Assembly: GCA_037349315.1 (NCBI GenBank)
Contig: JBAIAC010000008.1
Location: 36,926,001 to 36,990,000, forward strand
Length of the DNA: 64,000 nucleotides
Reading direction: 5' to 3'
DNA from: Chelydra serpentina
Lineage: Eukaryota > Chordata > Testudines > Chelydridae
In this document: piece after piece, positions 21,399 to 33,406 of the stretch
How the letters are laid out: each line of letters opens with the position of its first letter
How positions within the stretch are numbered: position 1 is the stretch's first letter
Position numbers and translations under genes: made by a program
Notes under the pieces: model-generated
Databases searched by the model: none
Seen by the model: the letters and a program-made list of their open reading frames with translations, nothing else
What the model was told of the DNA's origin: nothing

Positions 21399-22370
21399 CG
21401 TTACCGGTGCTGCTGAGCTCACCATGATGTCCAAACAGGAAATGAAATTCAAACTGGACAAACAGGAAATGAAATTCAAATGTTCCCGGGGCTTTTCCTG
21501 TGTAGCTGGGCAGAGCATCCGAGCTCGGACTGCTGTCCAGAGAGGTCACAGGGATGCACTGTGGGATAGCTCCCGGAGACCAATACCGTCGAATTCCGTC
21601 CACACTAACCCTAATTCGACACGGCCATATCTATTTTAGCTCTAATCCCCTCGTCGGGGAGGAGTACAGAAATAGATTTTAAGAGCCCTTTATGTCGAAA
21701 TAAATGGCTTGGTTGTGTGGACGGGTGCAGGGTTAATTCGATTTAACACTGCTAAATTCGTCATAAACTCTTAGTGTAGACCAGGCCAATGAAAAATAAG
21801 CCAAGCAGAACAGGCCAAAAACTGTATATAAAGCAGAGAGCAAACAGAGAAAAGTCAGTCCAGTCAGGAGCAGGCGAAGAAGAAGGAGAAACAGAAAAAG
21901 ATCAGAAGAAACTTAAAAGAGCAATGGAATCAGAAGCAACTGCAGAGTGATGGCGGCAGCAGCAGTGGTGTTGCTGGGACAGAGCGGAAGGACCAGAACA
22001 GAACAGCAGGAGAGAAGATTACAGAAAGTAAGCATACCAGTCATAGTATAGGATATAGAATAGAAATAGAGTTAATGAATGTGTATGCTTGGGATAATAA
22101 AGATGAGTGTGATGTGTTACTATGTATAAAGTTTAGGGTTTATTATGATTGCTGTCAGTGTCCTGCATATGACTGATCACCATGTACAGAACATAATCAC
22201 GTAAGCCATTCCAACTGTATGACACTACAGTCTTGGGTATTTTAACTTGTATACCTATGCTAAGGGATTTATGTTTGTTTTAATTTAGGTTTAGATGAAT
22301 TGTATTAGGAAAGGTTGGTTACACTAAATAAAGAAAATACCTTGTTTTGGAAAAGTACTGCCTGGGTGTC

Positions 22371-24059
22371 AACCCTTTGAGCAGAAGGCTGTATCCATGT
22401 CCTCCCAGGGTGAACCGATCTAGTCTGTTCTGGGGAGTTTATCAAAGGGCATAGGGAGATCCTTGGTAAACCCTGGCAATTCTACAGGCCCCCTCCTTTG
22501 ACCTTCCAGGAACAGATTAATAGGCCAACATCTTGGGAACCTGGAAGTAAGCAATAGGTGGGCTACTCTGGGATTTCTGAGTCTGTTATTGTGGTAACAG
22601 GGAAACAAGATTTCATTGCTTTTGACTAATAAAACTTAATCCTTGCAACACCCCCTGATTGTCATTTGTGACCCCCTTGGGGGGAGGTTGCAACCCATTG
22701 GTTGAGAAATGCTGTAGAGGCCATGTACAGTATATTGCTATGTGTTTATGAATTATTGTGGATTAGAGATCCAGAAACGTCTTCCACAATTTATTAATGT
22801 TCTTGTGGAAGTTACATTCTGTGATTATAAAATGACTGATTTTTAAATCTGAGATGATGCTCTTTAGATCTGCCTCCCTTACTCATGTTCTCTTCATGGA
22901 ATTTTAAGCAGGTACCCAAAATCATAGGGATCCTTCTTCTCAGTTCTGTTACTGCCCTTTGATACTGTTCTAGCAGTGCCTTAATGTAATTAAGTATCGG
23001 GTCCATTTTATGTAGAATGAAAACGAAAGAGATCCAGATGACATAATTGAAGATAGTAGGCCAGATTGACAGCTGGTGTAAATCTGAATAGCTCTAGGGT
23101 TGAGCTGAAAATGGGGTTACATTTTTGTGCTGATTCGAAACACTCTTCATTGGAAGTAAATCGGTATTGACTTTGGCCTGATTTATTTCCAGCTATAAAA
23201 CACACTAGGGAAGAGTTGGAGCAATGGTCCACAATAAATTTTAACTGGAGAGGAAGAGTAAACATGATTAAAATCAAATCAACATCTGTTTAAAATCGGT
23301 CATAGATATTTCCATTGACCATATTCAAACTGTATTTCTCCTAGATAAGAAAATATTTCAATACATTTGGAACAAAAAGAAACCTCAAATATTTATTTAA
23401 AATATAAAAATGACAAATCTATTATAAAAATCACTACTTCCATCCAAAATGCAGCTCTTATATGAAGCTTCCTGTGTAAAAACTGTAAGAAGGAAGGAGA
23501 GTTATGGCTCATAAAAGACAATAACAAAACTTTTGTATTACTAAGTATTTCTACCAAATGGTCATCCAGTGTTGTGTCCATTTGGCCTCCTGCACAGTAG
23601 ATATCTCAGGGCAAGGATTATCTCCTCTGTTTCTATGCACAGGGGCAGAGTTGGCATTTGCTAATTATTAATATTCCAAACAAGCCTTGTTAAAAATGGA
23701 CACATTGCCAAAAATGTAAAACTTTTCATCAGATCATATTTGTTCTCTCTCTTTTTCATGCTGTATAATGAATGAAACTATCTATCCGATGACAGTTGAA
23801 CCACACACTATGAATTTACGTGCACATGAGGTATTTGTTTTATGAAGCGACAGGTTTAAATATTGATACATCCAATACTCCAAAAACAGGATCAAATTCT
23901 TCCTTCGGTAAACATCTGTGCAATCCCACGGAGAACCATGGGAAAAAATAATTATAACTGAAGTGTTAGAAGCTTGTTGTTTTCCTTTACCTGAAGATGA
24001 TCTAGTAGTTTAAATTAGCAAAATTCCCATTGGTTTCAAGTTGAGGTGTTGACGTCATT
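22371..24059. other. No gene; hAT and foldback element fragments only
   Basis: At 22666-22715, GTGACCCCCTTGGGG and GGTTGAGAAATGCTG look like the end of a hAT-type miniature element. At 23052-23090, GACAGCTGGTGTAAATCTGAATAGCTC resembles a foldback miniature family seen again near 62.9 kb. Nothing else is supportable. Confidence 0.4.
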
Positions 24060-24099
24060 GTTTCATAGATTACAAGGTTGGAAGGGACCCCTGTGATAA

Positions 24100-26602
24100 T
24101 CTAATCTGACCTACTGTATAACACAGGCCATAGAACTTCCCCAAAATAATTCCTGGAGCATAGCTTTTAGAAAAAATCCATCCTTGATTTAAAAATTGGC
24201 GGATTGTGCATAATTACCAAGACCCTTGGTAAATTATTCCTATGGTTAATGATTCTCACCATTAAAATTTTACACTTTATTTCTAGTCTGAATGTATCTA
24301 GCTTCAGCTTTCAGCCTTTGGATCATGTTATACTTTTCTCTTCTAGACTGAAGAATCAATTATTAAATCTTTGTATAGATACTCAGACCATAATCAAGTC
24401 ACCTCATAACTTTTCTCTTTGTTAAGCTAAATAGGTTGAGCTTCCTGAGTCTATCACTATAAGGCATGTTTTCAAATCCTTTAATCATTCTTGTGGTTCT
24501 TCTCTGAACACTCTCCAATTTATCAACATCCATCTTGAATTATGGGCACCTGAACTGGACACAGTATTGCAGCAGAGATAATATAACCTCTCTACTGCTA
24601 CTCTAAATTACCTTGTTTGGTAATTATATGTCCCAGGATTGCATTAGCTCTTTTATCCACTGCATCAGACTGGAAGCTCGTCTTCAGCTAATTATCCACC
24701 ATGATGCCTAAATCTTTTTCAGAGTCACTGCTTCCCAGGATAGAGTCCCCCATTCTGAAAGTATGTCCTACATTCTTTGTTCCTAGATGTGGTCATTTAA
24801 CCATATTAAAATGCATATTGTTTGCTCATTCCCAGTTTACCAAATGATCCAGATCACTCTGAATCAGTGACCTGTCCTCCATTATTTACCACTCCCTCAA
24901 TTTTTGTATCCTCTGCAAACTTTATCAGTGATGATTTTATGCCTTCTTCCAGGGCACTGATAAGGGCCAAGAAATAATCCCTGCAGGACCCCTGCTGTAA
25001 ACACACCCACCATGGCCATTCCCATTTACAATTAAATTTTAAGACCTATCAGTTAGCCAGTTTTAATCCATGTAATGTGTGCCATGGTTAATTTTATATT
25101 CTAGTTTTTTTTATCACAATGTCATGATGATGTACCAAGTAAAACGCCTTCAAAAAGTTTAAATATATAACATCAACGCTATTACCTTTTTCAACCAAGC
25201 ATGCAATTTCAAAAAAGATATCCGGTTAGTTGGACTGGATCTATATTCCATAAACCCATGTTGATTTGCATTAATTATATTACCATTCTTTATTAATATT
25301 GAAGGAACGAAAACGGACCCCGTGTAGAATCAAGCACGTGGGTTTATTACGCTCAGCGCTGGCGGAGTGTCACTTAGCTCGTGGCTTAGAGACACTGTCA
25401 ATCATTTAATTACAGCAGGTTATATTGAATTTTACTATGGGCGGAGGGAAGAAATCAGGGGCAGTTCTGAGCCCCGGATAGGCTCAACCAGCAAGACAAG
25501 ATAACACAGAAGCCAATGGTCAAGAGGTTACATCATGTCTCCGCCCATAATTTCAGGTTAACATGTGATTAGTAAACAGGTGTTTTTCTTTAAACAATCT
25601 ATATAATGATTTAAGTGTGTTAGTTAATTATAAAAATATGTAGATATGTTGAATCCTGGTTTGGGATCCATAGGAATGGAGCAGCTTCCTTGATTGTCCA
25701 TTAGGTATATATATATCTGGAAATAGAACAAAAGAGCATTAAAAGACATGTGGCATAAAGTTATAAAGCTGCTTTGTGTTTGAGACCAGAAACTGACATC
25801 TGTGGAGGGAGTAATAGGAAGGGCCTCATTATCATGTGCCTGGCCTTGGACTATCTAGGACCCTGGATTCTCATGTGAGGAAAACATCATCTTCTTTTGA
25901 AGAGAAGTGCCCCTAAGTGTTCAAAGGCTGGGCTTCACATAGCTATGTGGTCTATTTGCAGTTGAAGATAAATGCCCCAATTATTTGCTTGCACCTGGGT
26001 TTCTGCTAATCATCCTAAAGAAAAACAAGGTTACCTCATATTTGTCCAGTTCACATGTCTGAGCCTCAGTCTTTGACCAGACTCTGGACTTTGGGCCTGT
26101 CTGATAATTAATTTCTGGCCCTTCAAACATAGTACCATATCTGCCACTCCATTGTCTTGCCTGGGATCAATGTCAGGCTGACAGATCTATAATTATTAGG
26201 CCATCCTGTTAACTCTTTTTTAAAACTGGCACAACACTAGCTTTCTTCCAGTCTTCTGGAACTTCCCCAGTGCTACAAGATTTATTGAAAAATCAACATT
26301 AATCTTCCACTGAGCAGCTCAGACAGCTCTTTTAAAACTCTTGGATTCAAGTTATCTGGAGCTTCTGATTTAAAAATGTCTAATTTAAGTGGCTTCTGTT
26401 TAACATCCTCCAGAGAGAACTCTGTTTCCATTCCATTGGTATCATTACCATGTGAAATTATATAATCGTTTTCCCCCCAAACACAGAAACAGCAATATTT
26501 AAACACTTGTGCCCTTTCTGCATTATTATTGATAATTCTACCATTTCCAGCTAATAAATGGACCAATACCATTGTCAAGATTTTTTTTGTTTTGTTCCTC
26601 AT
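24100..26602 (-). pseudogene. CR1 reverse transcriptase pseudogene
   Basis: The best frame (26282-26602) gives GNGRIINNNAERAQVF and LDIFKSEAPDNLNPRVLKEL, the known N-terminal part of CR1 reverse transcriptases. Further on, the minus strand keeps IKSSLIKFA, but the catalytic FADD motif reads FAED (about 24905-24925), so a metal-binding Asp is lost. Later segments correspond to [14 protein letters not shown] and QWNRL-type blocks in broken frames. The enzyme would have primed on nicked DNA using its own RNA; this copy cannot. Confidence 0.75.
25304..26127 (-). mobile_element. Probable solo LTR inserted in CR1 relic B (antisense)
   Basis: About 824 bp of sequence unrelated to CR1 breaks the LINE text between CTTTATTAAT and ATATCTGCCACTCC. 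Its minus strand ends with GCGCTGAGCGTAATAAACCC, then about 40 bp to GTTCCTTCA, the layout of an LTR polyadenylation region. No internal retroviral genes are present. No clear target duplication was found, so the borders are approximate. Confidence 0.5.
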
Positions 26603-26649
26603 ATACTTAAAATAACTACTTATTGCCTGTAACTCTGTTGGATTGCTCC

Positions 26650-29157
26650 TTCTGTCACTTTGCTTTCCTTATGAATTGTTATTCTGTTTATTCTGCCCCA
26701 GAACTAAAATTTAACATTTAGCATTCTGTTTTATGATTGGATTTCACTTCAGAGAGAGGATCACCTGTGGTAAGACTCTTAGATCAGCACACATAGATGA
26801 GAAGCAGAAATATCAGAATTTCCAACTATATAATTTTGTATAACTTTATCTGGGACTTCACTACCCTTATCTGTGAAAGGAGTATAAAAACCACATACCT
26901 ATTCTTTATGGTGATATTTTTGACTGGATGCATTGAAGGGAATGGAATACAGAATTACAGCTGACTCCGACTACTAAAATTGGATATTTTGGACTCCATA
27001 CAAAATGTGCAGATTAGTGCTGAATTCTGGGACATGTTAGACATGCTTTCCTGAAAATTACCTGTCCCATGCTCTCTAAGCAAACCAGCAATCGGCAAAG
27101 GCCTCGATCATCAGGAGTCCAACACTGCTTATGTGCTTTCAGTGTTAAGGGCACAGATGTTTTAAACCCAATCCCAATATGTTTAGATGATTTATTTATT
27201 TGTAAATCTGGCCAGCCAGAGCCTTGTTCAGGAATTACTGTTTTTCCCGAGGAACATCCAAGAAAAGATTGTACAGCTGAAGAAATTGCCTGTGTGGCCT
27301 GCATGGGCACAAAGGGGGTAAAGGAGTGGGTGGCAGATTGGCATAATCTCTCCTTCCTTCCACCGCTAACTCTATAACATGCAGCTGCAGAGCTAGAGTA
27401 GTTTTCACTGTGATTTGGCACTGGCAGCTTTCCAAGTCTTGTGTAGCTTGGAATATCATGGTTATTTTCAGCTGGCTCTGGACCCTGCTTCGGGTATGTC
27501 TATACTACCCACCGGATTGGCGGGTAGCAATCAATCCAGCAGGGATCAATTTATCACGTCTAGTCTAGTCTGAGTATATCTAAAAGGCTCAGAAACCAGA
27601 TGACAAATAAAATGAACTCCCAATTTTTTTAAAAAAACCTCATAATTCTAAAGCCTATCATGATTTTTGACTGACTGTGGTTGGCAATTCTGAAACTGAC
27701 CGATGCATGGAAAACTTTGAGTACTTGATGTGGAAAATGATGGTCTAAACAAATCATGCCAGAATCATGCAAGTTCTTCAGCCGTCCGAGAACTGCAGGC
27801 CAACTTGAGTCCTGTGAAGTTTAACATTTGTGGGTGTTTCAACTAAATTGTTAGGAAAAGGTAAGATCCTTTCTTCCCTGTGGGAACATTCTGATAATTT
27901 TCAGAAGAATGAGTGTCCTCAGACCAAGTTTTCCCTTTTGCCACATTTTTGTACACCATGCTGGTGTAATGCCTCCCTACACCCAAGAAGTTACATGTAC
28001 AAAGTGCTTTGATATAAAAGATAATGTGTGGATGTATAGTAATTGTAGTAGTTGCCTGGCATGGTGACAATAGCTGCTGATTGTAAGTTACTTTTTTATT
28101 GCTAAAAATATCAATAACACCCCTGTAGCTGTTATCACAGCAAGTATTGCCATCCCATGTAAACATGCTATTCTAGCAAAGTAATCTCTGAAAGAAGGCA
28201 TTAATAAATGTGACTATAACCCAGAGCTTATTTTACATTTTTAATGAGCCGCATGTACTCTAAACATTCATTCAAGCCATTATTATTTTATATGGGATTC
28301 TTATGAAAAGTCCTTAAGCAACCATCAGATGTATGAGAAAAAAAGTCTGAATGGTGATATTAGCTGTACATTGAATCAAAAAATTAAAATGGGCTCCACT
28401 AAGTAAAGATTTTCAAAAATTATCCAAATTAACCCAATTAGCTTATTTTGGGGCTTTAATATGGATTATAATAGGTATATTTTTAAAAGACAATGTCAAA
28501 TTAATTTTCTTTTCGTAAATATATTTTTTAAATATCAAATTTGCTTTCATTTAATTAGGTTCTGTTTCATGGTCCATGTGACATGACCTTAAGTACTACA
28601 TCTTGGAAATACAAGCATTTTAGAGTCCTGATTTTAATACGCTAGTGAAATTGTTAGAATTGTGAACATCAGACATGAAAACCCTATCTATATAAGAACC
28701 GATTCACGGAAAGTACTAGAGAGATCCTAATGCTTTGGGTCTCCTCTAGGAACCCTAGAGGAAAATTCAGCCCCCCAGATGCTTGTATTTGTACTGTCAA
28801 GCATCTGGAGATTTAAGAGCGTGACCCCCTTACGTCAGCTTGCGTAAATTCCAATTTTGTTAGGTTTGTGTATAGAGAAATTTTCACAGGCCTGGTGTAA
28901 AGTATAAAAAATGGAGGGGAGGTACAGACAAGTAGTTAATTTTTATACAAGTAGTGAGGTCTTCATAATCAAACCTTATGAGCAAAGAATACAACTTCAG
29001 TGTGGAATAATGGTAGCAGTTTGTTCCCAGTGTAAAGCTGGATGCTGTTCCTTTTCCCTGCCCTGACAGAAAGACCCTCTTTTCCATGGGCTATGTTGCT
29101 ACTACAGCCCAGAGGCTTTAAGAATTTCTGTACCCTTGCTGGATTTGTCTAGATTAA
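26650..29157. other. No gene; one miniature Harbinger fragment
   Basis: At 27487-27570, CGGGTATGTCTATACTACCC followed by GATCAATTTATCACGTCTAG is the left part of the family seen complete at 33118-33403. The remainder is AT-rich and I see nothing in it. Confidence 0.45.
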
Positions 29158-29634
29158 GGGCTGCTCTACATAGCTATGCTGATGTAAATTTTCTATGTCT
29201 CTTTAGGGATGTGAAAAATCCACTCCTGTGACAGACATAGCTATGTTGACCTAACCCCTGGTGTAGACAGAGGAAGAATTCTTCCGTCAATCTAGCTACT
29301 GCCTCTTGGGAAGCGGATTACCAACACTAGTAGTTCTCAAACTTTTGTACTGGTGGCCCCTTTCTCTGAGTGAGACCCCCCCTTATACATCAGAAAACAC
29401 TTAAAAAAAATATTTAACACTATTATAAATGCTGGAGGCGAAGCTGAGTTTGGGGTGGAGGCTGATAGCTTATGACCCCCCCCACATACTAACCTCGCAA
29501 CCCCATGAGGGGTCACAACCCCTTTGAGAACCCTGACCTACACTGATGGGAGAACCCCTCCTGTCTCTGTAGTGAGTGTCTACACTGAAGTGCTACAGCG
29601 GTGCAGCTGTAGTGTTTTAAGTGTAAACATAGCC
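29158..29634. mobile_element. Miniature Harbinger element with nested hAT
   Basis: Ends GGGCTGCTCTACATAG and AGTGTAAACATAGCC; target duplication TAA at 29155-29157 and 29635-29637. It contains the TGTTGACCTAACCCCTGGTG and GTAGTGAGTGTCTACACTG motifs of the family. It is split by the element at 29328-29535. Confidence 0.8.
29328..29535. mobile_element. Non-autonomous hAT element, 208 bp, nested
   Basis: Starts TAGTAGTTCTCAAAC and ends with the complement of CAGGGTTCTCAAAG. The flanking 8-mers ACCAACAC and ACCTACAC match at 7 of 8 positions. It lies inside the miniature Harbinger and is therefore younger. Confidence 0.75.
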
Positions 29635-30257
29635 TAAGGAAAGTGATTGAGGTTAGGTTGGGGCTAATTAACATAGGTATGACCTACGCTAACATGGGGT
29701 GGCTCATTTCTTCCCTAGTGGCTTGACCACATAGAGAGGTTTATGGGTCTGCTACTGCCGTTGAGCTAATGCTAGTTCGGACAGTAGAGGCTCTCACTCT
29801 AAACCTCTACATGTGGTCTAATTAACATTTGTTGGCTAACCCTGACCTCTTTTTCTAACTTAGAGAACCCCAGTCCATGTGGGGCAATGGCTGGTGGACC
29901 TTAGTTCACACTTAACCAGTCTTTATTTTCTGCGATGATTCAGGCCTTCAACATTTAAAATAAATCACTGGCATGTTTGTCTGGATGCCATAACCCCTTT
30001 TTAAAAAAAGCGTATTGTCATTGTTACTCCTCCCTTTCCTGCTAATTCAATGATAAACTCACACCAAGTGTATTTGTTAGTGTGTCAGTGCTGCTTGAGC
30101 TGTGAAATCAGAAATCCTCCTCCCCATCTCTAGCTCGCTCCAGCCTTCTTCCAGCTTCTCCTCAGGGATGCTCAGGAGAGACGGACATCATGGGGTGGCA
30201 CAGCATCGCCTGTTTTCCTTGATTTTCAAACTGTCATTTAGTCACAACAGGTAAGAG

Positions 30258-31079
30258 GAAGGATGGTCCAGTCATTAGGGTTGTAGCCTGGGGCTAGGGC
30301 AGGGGTGGGCAAACTACAGCCTGGGGGCTGCACCTGGCCCTTCAGATGTTTTAATCAGGCCCTTGAGCTCCTGCTGGGGAGCGGCGTCCGGGGCTTGCCC
30401 CACTCCGCATGGCTCCCACAGCTCCCATTGGCTGGGAACCATGGCCAATGGGAGCTGCAAGGGCGGCTCCTGTGGATGGCGCAGTCCACAGTGCCGCCTG
30501 GCCACGCCTCTGCATAGGAGCTGGATGGGGGACATACCGCTGCTTCTGGGAGCCGCTTGACGTAAGTGCCACCTGGAGCCTGAACCCCTGACCCCTTCCC
30601 ATGCCCCTGCTCTAGCCCTGATCCCTGTCCTGCCCTCCAAACCCCTCCGTCCCAGCCCAGAATCTCCTCCTGCAACCCAAGAGCCCACACACACAGCTAG
30701 AGCCCTCACCCCCCCCCACCCGCACCCTTGCCCCAGCCCTGAGACCCCTCCCACACCCTGAACTCCTCATTTCTGGCCCCACCCCAGAGCCCACACCCCC
30801 AGCCAGAGCCTGCACCCCAACCCCCAATTTTGTGAGCATTCATGGCCCACCATACAATTTCCATACCAAACATTTCAAAAAGTTTGCCCACCCCTGGGCT
30901 AGGGAGTTCATTGCTCTACCACAGCCTTCCTGTGTGACCACAGGCAAGTCACTCAGTCTCTCTGTACCTCTGTGCCCCATCTGTAAATGGGAAAATAGCA
31001 CTTCCCTGCCTGAGAGGGCTATTGTAAAGATAAATGCAATAAATAATGCTCAGATAGTACAGTAGTGGGCACCATACCT
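30258..31079 (+). mobile_element. MIR SINE relic split by a hAT element
   Basis: Left part GGATGGTCCAGTCATTAGGG; after the inserted element, TGTGTGACCACAGGCAAGTC, CACTCAGTCTCTCTG and CCATCTGTAAATGGG. This is a MIR core and 3' region in sense orientation. Confidence 0.75.
30300..30896. mobile_element. Non-autonomous hAT element, 597 bp
   Basis: Perfect terminal inverted repeats CAGGGGTGGGCAAACT / AGTTTGCCCACCCCTG and a perfect 8-bp target duplication GGCTAGGG at 30292-30299 and 30897-30904. The internal part is very GC-rich with CCCCAGCCC-type repeats, which produce several spurious frames on both strands. Confidence 0.93.
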
Positions 31080-31193
31080 AAAATAGACAGAATAACAGAA
31101 GGCCAATTGCAGTTCTCAGCAGAGGGTCTATGGCTAGTTTCTCTAACATGTTATTAAACATTTCTGTAATATATGTGTGGTTTAAAACTTTAA

Positions 31194-32197
31194 GGGCTAG
31201 ATCTCTAAAGGGATTGAGGTACCCAAGTCCAAAATTTAGATCCTCAAAACCCCTGCTGAGCTGCCGCCTAACCCTGTAGGTGCCTCAATTCTATAAGTGC
31301 TTAAATTCCAGCTGATAAAATCCCCAAGGCACTTAAAAATTTGCCAGTGAACATACTTGCGGCCACTTAAATCCTGCCACTTATTACCTCTCTCACACTT
31401 AAGCTCCATTATTGCACTCTTCAGGCTGGGCGTCTGTCTCGCATGCAGGGCCCAATATGGAAGGCATTCTCAGAGGCCACCTACCAGGCCAGGCCCTGCA
31501 CAAAATGGGGTGTTTGTGTTGGGGTGGCGGCTCCCCCTTCTAATCTTTACCCCAGCTGGTAGAGCACTAATCCAGGATGTGGGAGACCCAGTTTCAAATC
31601 CCTCCCCTGCCTGATTTGGAGCACAGATTTGAACCCACCTCTCAGGAGAGTGCCGGACCACCGGGCTTTGAGATATTCTGGGGTGAGTCTCGGTCTCTCC
31701 TATTGAAGCTGTACAAACAATTGTTTGTACAAACAATTAAATAGTCACTGGAACGGAGACATGAACTTGGGTCTCCCACAGCCCAGGTGACCGCTCTAGC
31801 CTCTAGGCTAAAGGGTATAAAGGGAACAGGGGCACTGCCACCATTTGTTGGTGAGAAAGGGCTTAGGCACCTAACTTCAAGAGAGGGTTCATGGCTGTGA
31901 AAACCAAGTGGAGATAGGTGCCTCCCTTCATCCTGGACTTAGGTGTTTAAGTCCCTTTGAGGGCATGGCATAGGCCACACCCCTCTCTTCGGCATCTGCT
32001 ATTGACTAGCTTAGACAGTTCCCCACTCAGCAGGTTGCCATTTGTGGATCATGTTCTTAGGTTGCTTATTCTCCTCATGCATTGCATGGGGAGTCTGGGC
32101 ACCTAACTAAGGGGCTCTGGTTTCCAGTAAGTGGCATGGAGCCTCAAGTTAGGGAAAGCAATACGTTGAGCCCAAGTACCCTTGATGGATCTAGCCC
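31194..32197. mobile_element. Terminal-inverted-repeat element of about 1 kb with tRNA-like inner part
   Basis: The left end GGGCTAGATCTCTAAAGGG and the complement of the right end, GGGCTAGATCCATCAAGGG, form inverted repeats. Inside, 31550-31600 reads GGTAGAGCAC ... GTTTCAAATCCC (A- and B-box-like), and 31740-31815 carries the same kind of text inverted (GAACTTGGGTCTCCCAC). A second copy of the right half is at 53286-53541. No protein is encoded. Family not named with certainty. Confidence 0.6.
31710..31731. repeat. Perfect 22-bp palindrome
   Basis: The half-site TGTACAAACAA is followed directly by its exact complement, between the two oppositely oriented tRNA-like parts of the 1-kb element. 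Confidence 0.9.
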
Positions 32198-33117
32198 CGA
32201 GAGGGTAAAAATGATCATATACTAAACTTGCCAATGACTGATATAATTTAGGCTTTAATCTTCGTCGTGACTCCTAGTCAAGGCCAAATTCTTCACCAAC
32301 TTGCTCTGCGTGCAATTCTGTTAGCATTAATGGAACTGAACAGGGAGTAGGTGAGTACAGAATATGTCCCTTAGCATATTTCAACCTCCCAGTTTCTCCA
32401 TTCCTCTGTTCTTCCCCCAGGCTTATAGTTAAAACAGTTGTAACACTACATATCCTTTTTTTTTTTTTTAAAGAATTGCACCATTTGCAAACCTTGTCTC
32501 CTTTCTGATTCCCTTAATTGATGCAAGGTACCTTACAATATTATGGGTCTTTTAAGGGGAATAATATGTTTTTTGTCAAAACAGTAATATCAATACTTGA
32601 TAAGAGATTAGTTTCTTATATAATCAAAATCCAAATAGCAATCCCTTGAAAACCCCCACAACAATAAACGACTAGGTTCTTTTAAATGTGTTAGGGATCA
32701 AAAATTACCTTTAAATGTGTCCAAGGGCTCCAGGAGATTCAAACACTTTCCATAAAACAAATTGTACATTTACAAATGTTTTAAAAATGAATATATTTGT
32801 GATTTCTCCTCTGATAACTTATAATTTAATCAAACGTCTTATTTTTTCTTTACAGAAAACCTGCATTTAAGCAGCAGTACAAACTCCATTTTTATCTCAT
32901 AAATAGAATCAGAATATGTGAGTATATTAATAATGAGTATAATAATGAATTATGGCCAGCTCCCTGACCGTATCTGGCATTTCCTCATCATTCTGGTCCA
33001 AATCTCTCACATAAACACATACACACACACACCTGCAATATACCGGTATGTGTGTACATAGGTGAGAGAGAGATCTTTACAGCACCATTTTCTGCCACCT
33101 ATCCCACACCTCCCTAA
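32198..33117. other. No gene; short CA microsatellite
   Basis: A degenerate (CA)n tract lies at 33014-33032 and a T-run at 32457-32469. Nothing else is seen. Confidence 0.5.
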
Positions 33118-33403
33118 GGGTATGTCTATACTTACCCGTCGCGTCGGAGGCGCGGGATCGATGTTCTGGGTTCGATTTATCGCGTCTTGTCAAGACGCGA
33201 TAAATCGAACCAGGAAGTGCTCCGCCGTCGACGCTGGTAATCCAGCTCGACGAGCGGAGTAGGCGGAGTCGACGGGGGAGCCTGCGCGCCGCGTCTGGAC
33301 CACAGGTAAGTTCGAACTAAGGTACTTCGACTTCAGCTACGTTATTAACGTAGCTGAAGTTGCGTATCTTAGTTCGACAGGGGGGGTTAGTGTAGACCTG
33401 GGC
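33118..33403. mobile_element. Miniature Harbinger element with perfect internal palindromes
   Basis: Ends GGGTATGTCTATACTTACC and the complement GCCCAGGTCTACACTAACC; target duplication TAA at 33115-33117 and 33404-33406. CpG-rich compared with its flanks. Bases 33169-33211 form a perfect palindrome with 21-bp arms and a 1-bp spacer. Bases 33330-33360 form another with 15-bp arms. A related element is at 52969-53282. Confidence 0.88.
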
Positions 33404-33406
33404 TAA

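Larger units (their letters stand above)
17371..21787 (-). mobile_element. PIF-Harbinger DNA transposon 2, 4.4 kb, opposite orientation to element 1
   Basis: Ends are GGGTATGTCTACACTA and, on the other strand, GGCCTGGTCTACACTA. Direct repeats AAT (extending to CAATG) flank at 17368-17370 and 21788-21790; this departs from the usual TAA/TTA, so the exact boundary may be off by a base or two. Gene order is that of element 1 read backwards: transposase on plus, SANT/Myb exons 2 and 1 on minus, third frame on plus. It belongs to a related but distinct subfamily, since the left leader differs and proteins differ at many sites. Confidence 0.9.
16891..22370 (+). mobile_element. Probable solo LTR of an endogenous retrovirus, split by Harbinger 2
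   Basis: With the Harbinger removed, the flanks form a promoter-like unit: CCAAT-type boxes (GATTGGCAG, GATTGGTCC, ACCAATCAG at 17274-17335), then TGTATATAAAGCAGAG at 21827, a purine-rich transcript start region, and AATAAA at about 22327. That order is typical of an LTR (U3, R, U5). The start at TGTGTCACAC and the end are guesses, since I could not find a convincing target duplication. No gag, pol or env is visible. Confidence 0.45.
24060..26650 (-). mobile_element. CR1 LINE relic B (antisense)
   Basis: Read on the minus strand this is the reverse transcriptase half of a CR1, running from an N-terminal linker near 26.6 kb to the 3' end near 24.06 kb. It is interrupted between about 25303 and 26128 by a probable LTR. 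It is better preserved than relic A but carries many stops and small indels. Confidence 0.82.

Noticed and set aside
30314..30839. Glycine- and arginine-rich frames of up to 146 codons
   Set aside because: They lie fully inside a non-autonomous hAT element with perfect ends.
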